Of a DNA stretch of 46,842 nt, positions 7,663-18,000 are shown piece after piece. A model generated the notes under the pieces. It searched no databases and was not told where the DNA came from. It saw only the letters and a list, made by a program, of their open reading frames with translations. Location of the stretch: positions 1 through 46,842 of IMG/VR virus record IMGVR_UViG_3300026510_000002, one strand, 5' to 3'. Position 1 is the stretch's first letter; each line of letters begins with the position of its first letter. This DNA is from a virus. The translations under genes and the position numbers were made by a program.

Positions 7663-8059
7663 TTATTATTTTTATTGCTGTTATCTTGAAATAAAACATA
7701 TCAGTATCATTCATGTAATCAGCCATATTTGGAAAATGACAATACCAATCACCGTCTTGACGTAATTCTGCATAAGTCAATAAACCATTTATGGAAACGG
7801 CTGGTAAATCAATGTAAATTTCAGATGATATTCTTATTTCATTTTCAAGATAACCGTGACGAATTGCAATCACTGGGTTTAACCCTTCAAATGTGTCTAA
7901 ATTCCAAGACGTTTCCCAATCACCATCGTTTATTTTTACAAGATTATCTTGACTGTCATAACTCACATTTAAAACATCTATAACTTCAAATTCACAATCA
8001 TCATCATTGTGACAAGAAAATGTTAAAATCAAAACTAAAATTAAAAGTATTTTTTTCAT
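7655..8059 (-). CDS. Surface-type lipoprotein, possible superinfection-exclusion factor
   Basis: This 134-residue protein has a lipoprotein signal peptide: MKK, a hydrophobic core, then lipobox LTFSC with Cys near residue 16. The residues after Cys (HNDDDCE) are acidic, resembling the lipoprotein export signal that sends Bacteroidetes lipoproteins to the cell surface. The rest is beta-rich with no known domain. I use the ATG at 8057-8059. A lone lipoprotein among fibre genes suggests a moron that masks a receptor, by analogy with phage exclusion lipoproteins. The lipoprotein call is firm; the role is inferred. Confidence 0.7.
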   Translation of the reverse strand: MKKILLILVLILTFSCHNDDDCEFEVIDVLNVSYDSQDNLVKINDGDWETSWNLDTFEGLNPVIAIRHGYLENEIRISSEIYIDLPAVSINGLLTYAELRQDGDWYCHFPNMADYMNDTDMFYFKITAIKIINE

Positions 8060-8079
8060 AATTATTGTATTTAATTGTT

Positions 8080-8322
8080 TTTTAAAGTGGGTGGAACTAA
8101 GCATCTCCCTAACACCTTGCGGTGCGTGGTGGGTGATGCTAATAAGCTCCCAAACTCATTGCTGAGAAAGTGGGTACCTCTAATGTCCTCCCGGTGGAGT
8201 TACCCAGAAACCCCACGAACCGAAGTAAGTGAAGTTTCTGGGCGGTTAAAAACTTATAATTAATTCATTTTTACCGAAGTAAAAATAAATTTAAAAACTC
8301 GTTTTCAACACCCACCTTAAAA
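8080..8322 (-). ncRNA. Candidate structured RNA of about 243 nt
   Basis: This is the only gap of about 300 bases between genes (8060-8379). On the minus strand the ends pair in a 14-bp closing helix (8309-8322 with 8080-8093). The inside folds into a 12-bp hairpin with a UUCG loop (8263-8290), a 14-bp hairpin with an inner UUCG loop (8203-8242) and a short CUCC/GGAG hairpin (8188-8199). A hairpin with a GCAA loop follows (8149-8174), then a two-part arm with a GCAA loop (8100-8140). Both UUCG loops are closed by C-G. The one mismatch of the closing helix becomes G-U only on the minus strand, which fixes the orientation. I do not recognise the RNA class. Confidence 0.7.
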
Positions 8323-8379
8323 CCAATCCTGCCAGGCCTTAAACTCGACCAGTTTGAAATCTCGGTGGTACTCGTATTA

Positions 8380-9933
8380 TTAATGTTGTCGCATCACATA
8401 ACTTATGTGACGGTTCCAGCCGTCACCACTATTTGTAGATACTGCTTGCATTCTTACGAAACCTAAATATCTTGTTTCAAATTTTATTCCAGTACCAAAC
8501 GCTTCACAACGTATTCTAAAACCTAAATCAACAAATCCTGTACGTCTTACTATGGGGCCAATAAGACCAGTAAGACCGTAATTATTAACTTGCCTTTTAT
8601 TTGGTTGTACTCCTGTTGGTGATGGGAATTTATTTGTTTGGTTTACCGTTCCAAGTGGTTGAAAATAATGGTCTTGTTTAAAATCCAAAATCATTGTCGA
8701 ATTGTCAATTACAATTTCATTTATTCTATCGGTTGAATAACCACCTAAATCTGGAATAATTTCGTGTTTGTAACCCGCTTTTCTGTGACGTGTTGCTGAA
8801 CCACCTTTGTGTTCAAAACCTCGATAACGGTCAATTAACAAAGTGTACTTAACGCCTGACTGTTGTTTTTCTTTTAATACATCGAAATCTTGAAATTTAA
8901 CACTTAATAAAAAGTAATTTCCTTGAAATCTCGGTGAATAAACACTTCTATTTGTGACTGCTAAATCATCAGTATGTGATGACCAACTAAATAATAGTTG
9001 CATCAATTCAACACGACTTGCAAATGATTTGTGCATTGCAAGTAAATATTCAGAAGTATTTGTTGCTTTAAAAACTGGAAAATTCAATTTTAAATAATCA
9101 TCTGGTTGCAAAGAATTATCAATGCCAGTTGGTAAATTCGTTGCAAATTGACTTTTACTAATCAAAATAAAATCATCAGCAGTCACTGGTGTTGCAGCAG
9201 ACCCCCAAGTACCAGAACCTTTTGTGAAAAAATGTATTTGTTCATAATCATAAACATCTGCATCATTATTTTGACCTTTTGAAAAGAAAACACCTATTTC
9301 ATTATTTGATAATGTAAAAGAATTGTTTGTTCCAACTTCATAAAACATTCCCGGCCATTGTTCTTGCCAAGTAGAACCATTGTATAAATTGAAATACTTT
9401 ATTTGAACATTTGACAAAAATGATTGTGATGCTGGTGCATTCAGATTGTAGAATGAAATAATACACAATTCACTTTCATTTGGTTGATAAGCATAATTTG
9501 GATTGTCTGCAAAACCAGTAACTATGATATTGTAAACATCACCATCAACTGCATCAGTATCTGCAAGATGTGATTTGTATTGTAAATAAGTAGAACGTCC
9601 AACAAAATCTTTGAAATGAATTAGGGCACCTTCACCAAGTGTGTCAAGTATGCGACCAATATCATTTGTGTCAAGTGTCTTTTTTGCAACTGTTATGACA
9701 AAATCATTTGTGTTGTTGAATGCGTTATTATTCCAAACCAGTGTACCAGTCGGCACAATACCATTTATGGCTTCTTTTTTTGAAAGAAATGGGGCACCAG
9801 TGTATTTTCCAGATTTATTAATAAATTCAGTAAATACATTGTTGTGGTCTTGTGCCAAGATGGCACCAACTGCTGCTGCGGGGTCAATTGCTTGGTCTAA
9901 ATTAGACTTTAATTGTTTAAAATTATCTGCCAT
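8380..9933 (-). CDS. Tail-associated structural protein (517 aa)
   Basis: This protein starts MADNFKQLKSNLDQAID at the ATG 9931-9933. The first 30 residues are helical; the rest is beta-rich with many Asn and aromatic residues, ending RHISYVMRQH. It follows the 1035-residue tail protein, so it is probably a fibre, tip or side protein. I recognise no catalytic or binding motif. A diversity-generating target was considered because of the end region and the hairpins downstream, but no reverse transcriptase gene is present. Confidence 0.55.
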   Translation of the reverse strand: MADNFKQLKSNLDQAIDPAAAVGAILAQDHNNVFTEFINKSGKYTGAPFLSKKEAINGIVPTGTLVWNNNAFNNTNDFVITVAKKTLDTNDIGRILDTLGEGALIHFKDFVGRSTYLQYKSHLADTDAVDGDVYNIIVTGFADNPNYAYQPNESELCIISFYNLNAPASQSFLSNVQIKYFNLYNGSTWQEQWPGMFYEVGTNNSFTLSNNEIGVFFSKGQNNDADVYDYEQIHFFTKGSGTWGSAATPVTADDFILISKSQFATNLPTGIDNSLQPDDYLKLNFPVFKATNTSEYLLAMHKSFASRVELMQLLFSWSSHTDDLAVTNRSVYSPRFQGNYFLLSVKFQDFDVLKEKQQSGVKYTLLIDRYRGFEHKGGSATRHRKAGYKHEIIPDLGGYSTDRINEIVIDNSTMILDFKQDHYFQPLGTVNQTNKFPSPTGVQPNKRQVNNYGLTGLIGPIVRRTGFVDLGFRIRCEAFGTGIKFETRYLGFVRMQAVSTNSGDGWNRHISYVMRQH

Positions 9934-9944
9934 AATCAAATGTT

Positions 9945-12900
9945 TTATTCGTATTTAGCACTGTAACGTGCTTCATACTTGCCGTTTTGGGTTTGTCCGT
10001 TTCCATTCCCTTCTGGAAAACATCCTATTCTGCCAGATACTTTATATCTTAAAGCATCCAGTAAATTATTTGGGTCAACCAAACAAGTTGCTTTTACAAC
10101 TCTTGGTGCAATTTGCACAAAGTTAAGTTTTGTTTGACCAGCCAAAGGTATTAAAAAATTATCATTTTCAGACCCCCAGACACTTGACAATTGTCTATGT
10201 TCCATTTCACCGGCACCTTTGTCAACTTCCATAGTAGTAACGGCGTACATTTTAGCAATATTAAAATCTTCTGTCAAATTCGTATAAGTTATTTCAATAC
10301 GTGTTGGTTCATTTGATAACAAAACACCCAAAGGTGCGCCAGTATCTGGGTCCGTTCCAACGTTTAACAGTGTATTGTCTGAATTTCTGAAATATTTGTG
10401 TGTAGTTTCAATATTCAAATTTTCATCATAATCTGCAAATGTCAATTCAAAAGTATTCTTATGTCTTTTAAGTTCACCATCTTCAAAAACTTCGATGTAA
10501 ACGAATAAATTGAATTTATGCAATCCAACTGCACCACTTCTTAAATAGTCCAGCCAGTCATTATGGTACCCAGTATGTTGAAGTGCAGCATTAAAAAATT
10601 CTGTTGGTACATTATTTCTTTGAAGCCAATCTTCCCATCTTATTTTTGTTGCAAAATATGCGTGATAAAACTTATTACCACCATCATCAAAAGCATCTTC
10701 ACGAAATATCTTAACCCAATTTTTATTGTTTCCAGTTTCCATTTTAAAACCACGAATTTCATCAACACCAATCTGTTGAATACCATCTGCATCAACTGGG
10801 TAAATTGTCAAATTCACATTCTTTTGTTCAAGTATGTATGTGTCACCAGTATCAGTGTTTTCAACCTCATACCCAAATGTCATTGACCTCAATACTTTTT
10901 CATCATCAACATTCACACGAAATCCAATACGTGCAAGAACATCATCTTCAATAAAACCTTTGTACAAATCTACACCGGCCACATCTTCATTTTGTGGGTG
11001 TTCAATAAATTTGTTGGTCATACCCGGATATGGCCCTGCTGGTGGTATCGTTTTAATCATATCACGATAATCAAGCAATAAACTTACACGGTCACTGAAA
11101 TTGATTTGTAAATTATGGTCGGCCACTGAAATCCAAAGAATGTATTTACGGTCATTTTCACTTTTACCATCAAATAAATCAGTAAAAAAAGCATTCGGTA
11201 TAAACCTTGTTTTCATCTTTACTTTATCAGTTCCATCAACATTGAACATCACACCATTTGTGGCTTGAATATCCATTTTTGCATCACCATTTGTGTTTCC
11301 ATCAAATATTTGTGATGCTGTAGGTTCACCAAGATTAAAAGAGTCGTTTGAACCATTCGTGTATTTTCGACCAGTATTTACAAAAAGATTTTGGTGGAAA
11401 GGTGTCATTTTATCGTGGTAATCTTCATCATTTTGTGGAATCCAAGCAAATCCAAGACCAAATTCAGAACTTGGTGAAAGATTATTTATACCAGACACAA
11501 CAACTTCAACATTTACGGGCACTGCATAATCAAGTGAGTCAATAGGATTGCCAGCATCATCAAAATATTTAACTGACTCAATTGTAAATTCGTTATCCAG
11601 ACCGTTGAAATTCTCATTGAACCAACCAGTATTTCCAAGTCGTTCAGTATGGTCAAGATTATTGCTAATTGATGTATTTGGATTGTTCCATTCTGGAAAT
11701 ACTTGAAGTTTAAAATTATCAGTTAATGAACCAGCATTGAACAAAATTGATGGCATCACCATATCTTCCAAATTTGATGGTTGTTCAAGAAAACTTGCAA
11801 GCATAAAATCAACTGTGACACGATAATTTTTACTTGCTGAACCACCAGCCTCACCAATAGTTCCATTGTCAACTACAACATGAATAAATCGTTCTGTTGT
11901 CTGTGCTGGGTGATAATATTCCACTGCTAAACAATAACTATCACCAGCATCAATTGGCAAAGCCATAGTTTCAATATAATGTAAAGAAATACCAGTTAAT
12001 GAATTTGCATTATTCCAAGTTTTAAGAACAATTTTTTGGTCAAAGTTGTATGCACCATTATTTTTGTATCTCATTGCCACAATCCTAACTTGGTCACTTC
12101 CAGAATTATCATTTGTACTTAATATTCTGAAATTCACATTTGCATTAAAATATCGAATACCACCACTTTGTGACTGGTTTATGAACATAAACGCACTGTT
12201 TGAATTTGTATAAACACCTTGTGAATTCATAGGTACTAAACCAGTTCCACAACTTTGAAGTTCATTACCGGGTGTGTTCAATGTCATCGCAATTCCTTGT
12301 GCTTGGTTGTGCCACTGAATTGAACTAAGAAATTGCCATCTGTAAGTTGTTAATCTGAAAACTTGATTTGTCCACAATGTTAATTCTTGAAGATTTTGTG
12401 CATTATCTGACAATCTCATTATTTGTACACGGTCAATTGCCATACCAGACTGAATGCCGTCCGGGTTCATATCTTGATTGACGTTTGGTGTTAAATTTTG
12501 AAGTCCAGCAAATGAAAATTCTGTGGTACTTCCATCAATAAATGAATTCAAATTGTCACTGTCGTGATTTTCATTTGTTAAATGTGTGTATCTGAATTTC
12601 AGACCTTCCGGGTCTTTCAAAGTGATAAAACGAACATCTTTTATTTTTACATTACCCCTATCTGTTGGAAAAATGTCATAAATACCAAAATCAAGGTCAA
12701 TATCAACTTCCATTGTGTCACCATAAAGATTGACAATATTGAAATTCATTACAACCGGTATTTCGTTAAGTGTTCCATCATCATTGACAACTGTGAATGT
12801 GTATGAAAAAACAACATTATCACCAATATCAAAACCGTAATCTGACCAACCTTTTCCGTTGTTAAGTTTAAACGTGTCTTGAAGTGCATCCACTGTGACT

Positions 12901-13052
12901 GACTCCTGTTGTGTTGCATAGAAATCAATTGTTACTTCAAAATCTATTTCTAAACGTTGAAAGTCACCTACATTTCCAAGCAACCAATCCGTTTCTTGTG
13001 ATGAAGTATGAAACTGGTTCTTGTATGCTCTATTTACTACTTTTACGCCCAT
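9945..13052 (-). CDS. Large tail or baseplate protein (1035 aa)
   Basis: This is a very large, beta-rich protein starting MGVKVVNRAYKNQF. Its N-terminal 100 residues, with alternating strands (EIDFEVTIDFYATQQ), look like a repeated beta-sandwich. Similar strand patterns recur through the chain. Between the hub-like gene and the fibre-like genes it most likely forms the tail tip or central fibre. No enzyme motif is visible. The assignment rests on size, composition and gene order. Confidence 0.6.
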   Translation of the reverse strand: MGVKVVNRAYKNQFHTSSQETDWLLGNVGDFQRLEIDFEVTIDFYATQQESVTVDALQDTFKLNNGKGWSDYGFDIGDNVVFSYTFTVVNDDGTLNEIPVVMNFNIVNLYGDTMEVDIDLDFGIYDIFPTDRGNVKIKDVRFITLKDPEGLKFRYTHLTNENHDSDNLNSFIDGSTTEFSFAGLQNLTPNVNQDMNPDGIQSGMAIDRVQIMRLSDNAQNLQELTLWTNQVFRLTTYRWQFLSSIQWHNQAQGIAMTLNTPGNELQSCGTGLVPMNSQGVYTNSNSAFMFINQSQSGGIRYFNANVNFRILSTNDNSGSDQVRIVAMRYKNNGAYNFDQKIVLKTWNNANSLTGISLHYIETMALPIDAGDSYCLAVEYYHPAQTTERFIHVVVDNGTIGEAGGSASKNYRVTVDFMLASFLEQPSNLEDMVMPSILFNAGSLTDNFKLQVFPEWNNPNTSISNNLDHTERLGNTGWFNENFNGLDNEFTIESVKYFDDAGNPIDSLDYAVPVNVEVVVSGINNLSPSSEFGLGFAWIPQNDEDYHDKMTPFHQNLFVNTGRKYTNGSNDSFNLGEPTASQIFDGNTNGDAKMDIQATNGVMFNVDGTDKVKMKTRFIPNAFFTDLFDGKSENDRKYILWISVADHNLQINFSDRVSLLLDYRDMIKTIPPAGPYPGMTNKFIEHPQNEDVAGVDLYKGFIEDDVLARIGFRVNVDDEKVLRSMTFGYEVENTDTGDTYILEQKNVNLTIYPVDADGIQQIGVDEIRGFKMETGNNKNWVKIFREDAFDDGGNKFYHAYFATKIRWEDWLQRNNVPTEFFNAALQHTGYHNDWLDYLRSGAVGLHKFNLFVYIEVFEDGELKRHKNTFELTFADYDENLNIETTHKYFRNSDNTLLNVGTDPDTGAPLGVLLSNEPTRIEITYTNLTEDFNIAKMYAVTTMEVDKGAGEMEHRQLSSVWGSENDNFLIPLAGQTKLNFVQIAPRVVKATCLVDPNNLLDALRYKVSGRIGCFPEGNGNGQTQNGKYEARYSAKYE

Positions 13053-13290
13053 AATTGTAATTTTTTATAAGTTCACTGGCTTCATCCGATTTTCCTTTTT
13101 TTGCCAAATTTATTACTTTATTTGATAATGCTTGCAATCTTTCAATGTCACCTTTCTCTTCATCGGTAACTTTTTCTTTCACTTCTTGAAGTGATTTTTC
13201 AAAAATAGCCATCTGAATATTCATTTGTTCAGTACATTTTGAAGCCATCTTTTGCAACTGGTCAATACTATTATTACGAAACATATTCAA
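13030..13290 (-). CDS. Small helical protein in tail operon (86 aa)
   Basis: This protein is almost wholly helical and charged (KSLQEVKEKVTDEEKGDIERL), with a basic end (GRKSSK). It overlaps the hub-like gene by 17 bases at its start and the 1035-residue gene by 23 bases at its end, so translation is probably coupled. It may be a tail assembly factor or minor component. I recognise no family. Confidence 0.6.
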   Translation of the reverse strand: MNMFRNNSIDQLQKMASKCTEQMNIQMAIFEKSLQEVKEKVTDEEKGDIERLQALSNKVINLAKKGKSDEASELIKNYNYGRKSSK

Positions 13291-15040
13291 CTTTTAAATT
13301 GTTAGTATATTTTTTCTTTACTCTAAAATCAATTATTGCTGAACCAGATTGTGGTTCATATTCAATCTTTTCAATTTCAACTTCATTACCATCACTGTCT
13401 GTCACTTTATTAGTTTCAATCAACTCACTGCACTCTTCAAGTGTCATCGGCACTGGAACACCAAGAAAACGCCAATATTGATTGTGAACACCATTAACCT
13501 CAGCAAATGAATTGATGAAGTGGTACTTTTCCCAAAGTAACGATGCAGCCAAATCAGTTCGTTGGTCTTGGGCCAACTTACCACCACTCATTTTGACCAT
13601 TTTGCCGACTGTAAGAAAATGGCTGGACAACAATAATGAACCTATTCTGTTTTTTATTTGTGACGCGAAATTTGTACCACCACCAAATATTCCAGTAATC
13701 TTGTCAACAAATTTACCTAAATCTTTTGCAACCTCTTCAACACGTGTCAATTCTGTTTTACATTTTCCGATTGAAAAAGGTAAATCAATTTCTGCTAAGT
13801 TCTTAATGTTCACCATCTTTTGGTCAATTACTGACACTGGTGTTGTGATTGCTTGAAAAATTCGACCACGTTGGTCATCAAGTGTATTTTGGTCTTGTGT
13901 ATCATAAGCCCAATGTATGTTGTAATTCGCCACCATTTCATCTGTATTGAACTTTATATTGTCAAGCATACGTTCTTGGTTTCCAAAGAAATTTGGTACT
14001 TGATAGTTTGAAATAATATCAAAACTATCTCTACGATTGAAGTGAAGCACACCGTTGATAATTCGATAATCTGCATTAAATGCTTTTTTATAAACACGTA
14101 TTAAATCACCAAATGTTCCTATAGGTCCAGTACTCAATGGGTGTCCACTTTCACCACTTTCACCACCTTTTCTGTCTTTACTTGGAATATGAACCCAATC
14201 CAGTTCTTGAATATTACTGGTGAAACCAAGACCAAGATGTTGACAACCTCGTTGAAATAAAACACGTAATGTCATACCAATATGGTACCGTTTTTTCGGC
14301 AAAAGTTGTTCAAATATTTGTTCAATTAGTTTAACAATAGCAATGACTATTGCAATGATGTAAATAATTCGTGCAACTATTTTTAAAATAGCAAATACAA
14401 AGTTTCCTAAATCCCAGGCAGTCACTACACCGGCACCAAATCCAATTGATACACCAATCACTGGTGTTGAAGCATCCGTTGCAATTCCGATTGCTTCGGC
14501 AAGTGCAGCAGCATTTTCAATTAATTCTTTAGTCATCATAAACAATGACAATGACAACATTATTAATTGCATACCATCTGGAATATAATTGATAACATAA
14601 GGCACTTTTACATAATCGCCACCAGTGATAAGGTTCTGGTCTGCTAAATATGCAAAACTAAATCCATCAGCCACTTCATTTAACCAGTCTGAACCTTCAC
14701 GTTTTTTTAATGAACAAACAAACTCTTCACCACCAATCACTGTGGCACCATCTGTAAAATCAAGATAACCATTGAATGAATATACTGGACTTGATGGGTC
14801 ACCAATCTCAATTGTATAAGGTTCACCCTCGAAAATGCCGACACCCCCAGTGAGTCCGTTGAGAACTCTTTGCTGGAGGTATTTATTTGCTTTCAGAACA
14901 AATTCAAGGTCTGTGACGTTGATTGTAACATTTTCTTTTTTGTTCAACCAGTCTTTTACAATCTTCAATTCTTGCCAATTTCGTGGCTCACCAAAGTCTT
15001 GACCATTTATGTAATGTCTTACTTTCATTCCTACAATCAT
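13274..15040 (-). CDS. Tail hub or distal tail protein with hydrophobic insertion
   Basis: This 588-residue protein immediately follows the tape measure with ATGA overlap, the usual place for distal-tail or hub proteins. The first 130 residues form a beta domain (IEIGDPSSPVYSFNGYLDF). Residues of roughly 157-170 and 195-247 are strongly hydrophobic, with segments such as IIYIIAIVIAIVKLIEQIF, like two or three membrane helices. The remainder is again soluble, with a GGESGESGHP loop. Membrane segments in a hub protein suggest insertion into the host envelope during DNA entry; this is inference. Confidence 0.6.
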   Translation of the reverse strand: MIVGMKVRHYINGQDFGEPRNWQELKIVKDWLNKKENVTINVTDLEFVLKANKYLQQRVLNGLTGGVGIFEGEPYTIEIGDPSSPVYSFNGYLDFTDGATVIGGEEFVCSLKKREGSDWLNEVADGFSFAYLADQNLITGGDYVKVPYVINYIPDGMQLIMLSLSLFMMTKELIENAAALAEAIGIATDASTPVIGVSIGFGAGVVTAWDLGNFVFAILKIVARIIYIIAIVIAIVKLIEQIFEQLLPKKRYHIGMTLRVLFQRGCQHLGLGFTSNIQELDWVHIPSKDRKGGESGESGHPLSTGPIGTFGDLIRVYKKAFNADYRIINGVLHFNRRDSFDIISNYQVPNFFGNQERMLDNIKFNTDEMVANYNIHWAYDTQDQNTLDDQRGRIFQAITTPVSVIDQKMVNIKNLAEIDLPFSIGKCKTELTRVEEVAKDLGKFVDKITGIFGGGTNFASQIKNRIGSLLLSSHFLTVGKMVKMSGGKLAQDQRTDLAASLLWEKYHFINSFAEVNGVHNQYWRFLGVPVPMTLEECSELIETNKVTDSDGNEVEIEKIEYEPQSGSAIIDFRVKKKYTNNLKVEYVS

Positions 15041-18000
15041 AATCTTGGTTTTTTTACAACGTAATGATTACGTTTTGTTAAATTTCCTTTTGAAATTGTT
15101 TCTGTAAATCTCAATATTCCATCAACAACTTCTGGAACATTAAGTGATTGTGATGGTCTTGACAAAATTGCATCTTTCACATCAACCATTCCTTTCACAA
15201 GTCTTGGGTCTGTAAATACAACATCTTTAAGTGATGCAGAAAATGATTGACCTTGACCACTGAAAAAATTCTGGTCAAGTGGGCCAGTTGCTGCCATCTG
15301 TTTGAACTTATAAAAGTTTTCCATTCCAATATTGTCAATTTCGTTTCTACTCAAAAAACCTTCACCACCCTCGTGAAAAGCAAGTACACCACCACCTTTG
15401 TTGTGTGAACGTCCACGTGTTATTCCAAACGAATTTGTTTTTACACCATCCACACCAACAATTCCACCATCACCGAAACTTGACAAACTTGCTGTAAGTG
15501 CCTCAATGATTGCAATATCACGCAAAGTTTTGGTGATTGCTCTTGAACTATCTTCACCCTCTTTTAATGAACTTAAATTTGCATTGTAAGTGTTCCAGTA
15601 ACTTTTCAACTTTTGAATTCTGTCCAATCGTTTTTGTCTTTTAATCAATTCAGCTTCACGCTTGGCTTGTTCTTTTTGCTCAAATGCAAGTGTATTTGTA
15701 AGTCCTTTTTCTGCACGTGCTCTTTGTGTATCAACGGCTTTCTGTTGTTCACTTAATGCTTTTTGTGATTTTTCAACTGACTTTTGAAGTGCCTTTTCAA
15801 TCTCAATACTAACTTGTGTTAATACTGCTTTCATTTCATCAGCGAACTTTTTCCATTTATCAATTTCTGGTGGGTCCACGTCAAGATTTGCAAGTTGTGC
15901 TTTCAATTGTTCAATCTCAACTTTGTAATCATCACCACCAAACGACTGAATTAATGCAAGTCTTTCAGTTAAGTATTTACGTTGAATTTTAATGAATTCA
16001 GCATTCTTGAAAACCTCATATTCTTTTTGTGTTTTAAATTCACCACGTCTTTGTTCAATTTTAGCTTCGGCAATCAATTTGGCATTCTCTAAATCACGTA
16101 AATCACTTCGATGTGCAATATCATCTTTAAACTTTTGAAGTGATAATTCAGCCTTTAAAATCAACTCTTTTCTTTTTGCAAGTACCAGTTCAGTATTCTT
16201 GGTAATTTCTGCAATCAACTTTTTAGTTTTTGCAGTTTCAATTGAAATTGCTTTGTCATCTTTATCAGTAATCAAAAAACGTTCAATTTCTTGACCACGT
16301 TTTAAAAGTGCAAGACGTTCTTTGGTGAACTTACCACGTATTTTGACAATTTGCCTTTGTTTTTCACGTTCCAATTCTTTTCGCAATTCAATTTCAATTT
16401 TTGAATTTCCTTTAATTGCTTTAATCTCACGGTCAAACTTTCTTTTGTTTTGTTGAAGTTCTCGGTTTTCATCATTCTTGATTGAACCATCTTGTAAATC
16501 TTCCAATCTACGTCTTAAAAGTGCAAGTTCTTTTATACGTGCTTGTATTACTTTTTTTCGTTTTTTACCATTTTCAGCAATCTGAACTGTTAGTTTTTTA
16601 TCAATTGCATCAAGGTCTTTCGCTAAAGATGCAATTTCTTTATTTCGTGCCTGAATAATTCCAACAATTCCAGCCTTTTGTGCTTCGGTTTCCTTAATGA
16701 CTCTATCATTTGCATTAATCTGTTTTATTACTGGGCCAGTAACATTTCGACCAAATGCTTTTGGTTGTGTGCCATAACTTTCATCAATGGCACGTTGTTT
16801 TAAATCATCCTGCACCTTCTTACTATTTGCAAGTCTTTCTTCAACAATTCTGTTGTTATTGTCAAGAACCTCATTCTGTGAGTCAATTATTTTTTGATTT
16901 ACTGCAATCTCTTCTGTTAAAATTTTCTTTTTTCGTTCAATAAGTTCTTTGTCTAATTTTGCAGACTTTTCACCATTCGCACGTCTTACATTAATTTCGT
17001 GTTCAAGTTCTTGTACTCGTTTATTCTGAACCTTTTTTTCTTCACTTATTTTTTCAGTTTCAACCTCAAAACTTTCTTGTTTCGTTTCATTGAAAAGTTT
17101 TTGTGCTTTTTCTGCTGCACTTACACTGTCACGAAATGCGTAATATGCAGTAACTGCTGCAGCCAGTAATGCAACAATCAAACCCAATGGATTTGCTTTT
17201 AATGTAGTGTTGAATGCTTTTTGTGCTGCAGTTGCAGCCGTAGTTGCAGCAGTTTTTATATTTGTTGCAATTGAGGCCCCACGTGTCCAAACAATACCAA
17301 GTTTGGTGGCAAGATTTGCAGCCTTAACTGCAATAACATAAGCTAAGTAAGAAGTGGTTGCAATACCAATAACTTTAAATATTGTCTGTAAATTTTCAGC
17401 AAGAAAACGAATTGTATTTGATAATACATTACCACCATCAGTTGCATCATTCAATTGAAGTATTAAACCTTCCCACGCACTGGTCAATAATTTAATCGAA
17501 CCATCAAGTGTGTCAAGTTCTTTGTCGGCCATAGATTGTGCAGTACCCGCTGCATCTTGTAATGCTTCATCAAGTTCACCAACGGCTTCTGTGTTATTTG
17601 CAATAACCAATGCAGAAACTGCTGCACGTTTACCAAATAATTTATTTGCAGTACTTAATTTATCTGTACTTTTTGATATTTGTTTAAGTGCATCTTTATA
17701 ATTCAAACCACGTTTTGCAGCCTCAATAAATATATTTCTTAATGAAGTTGCACCAGTACTTGTTTCAATACCAGCATCTGCAAGTTTTCCAAGTGTTGCA
17801 GTAACTTCTGTCAATGGAACATTTAATGCGTTTGCAGCACCCAAAACGATTGGTAAACCAACATTTAACTTTTCAAAATTCAAAGCACTCTTTGCAGTTG
17901 CAAGTGCCATTGTATCAATAATTGCTGGCGCATCTGACGCACTCAAATCATCGTATGAATTAACCACTGCACCAACCAATTGTGCAGTTGCAGACAATTC

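Noticed and set aside
8080-8322. Group I or group II intron
   Set aside because: The RNA lies between genes, interrupts no reading frame, and shows no recognisable conserved intron core or domain V.
8323-9933. Diversity-generating retroelement with variable region at the end of the 517-residue gene
   Set aside because: Hairpins follow the gene, but no reverse transcriptase, template repeat or accessory gene occurs in the genome.
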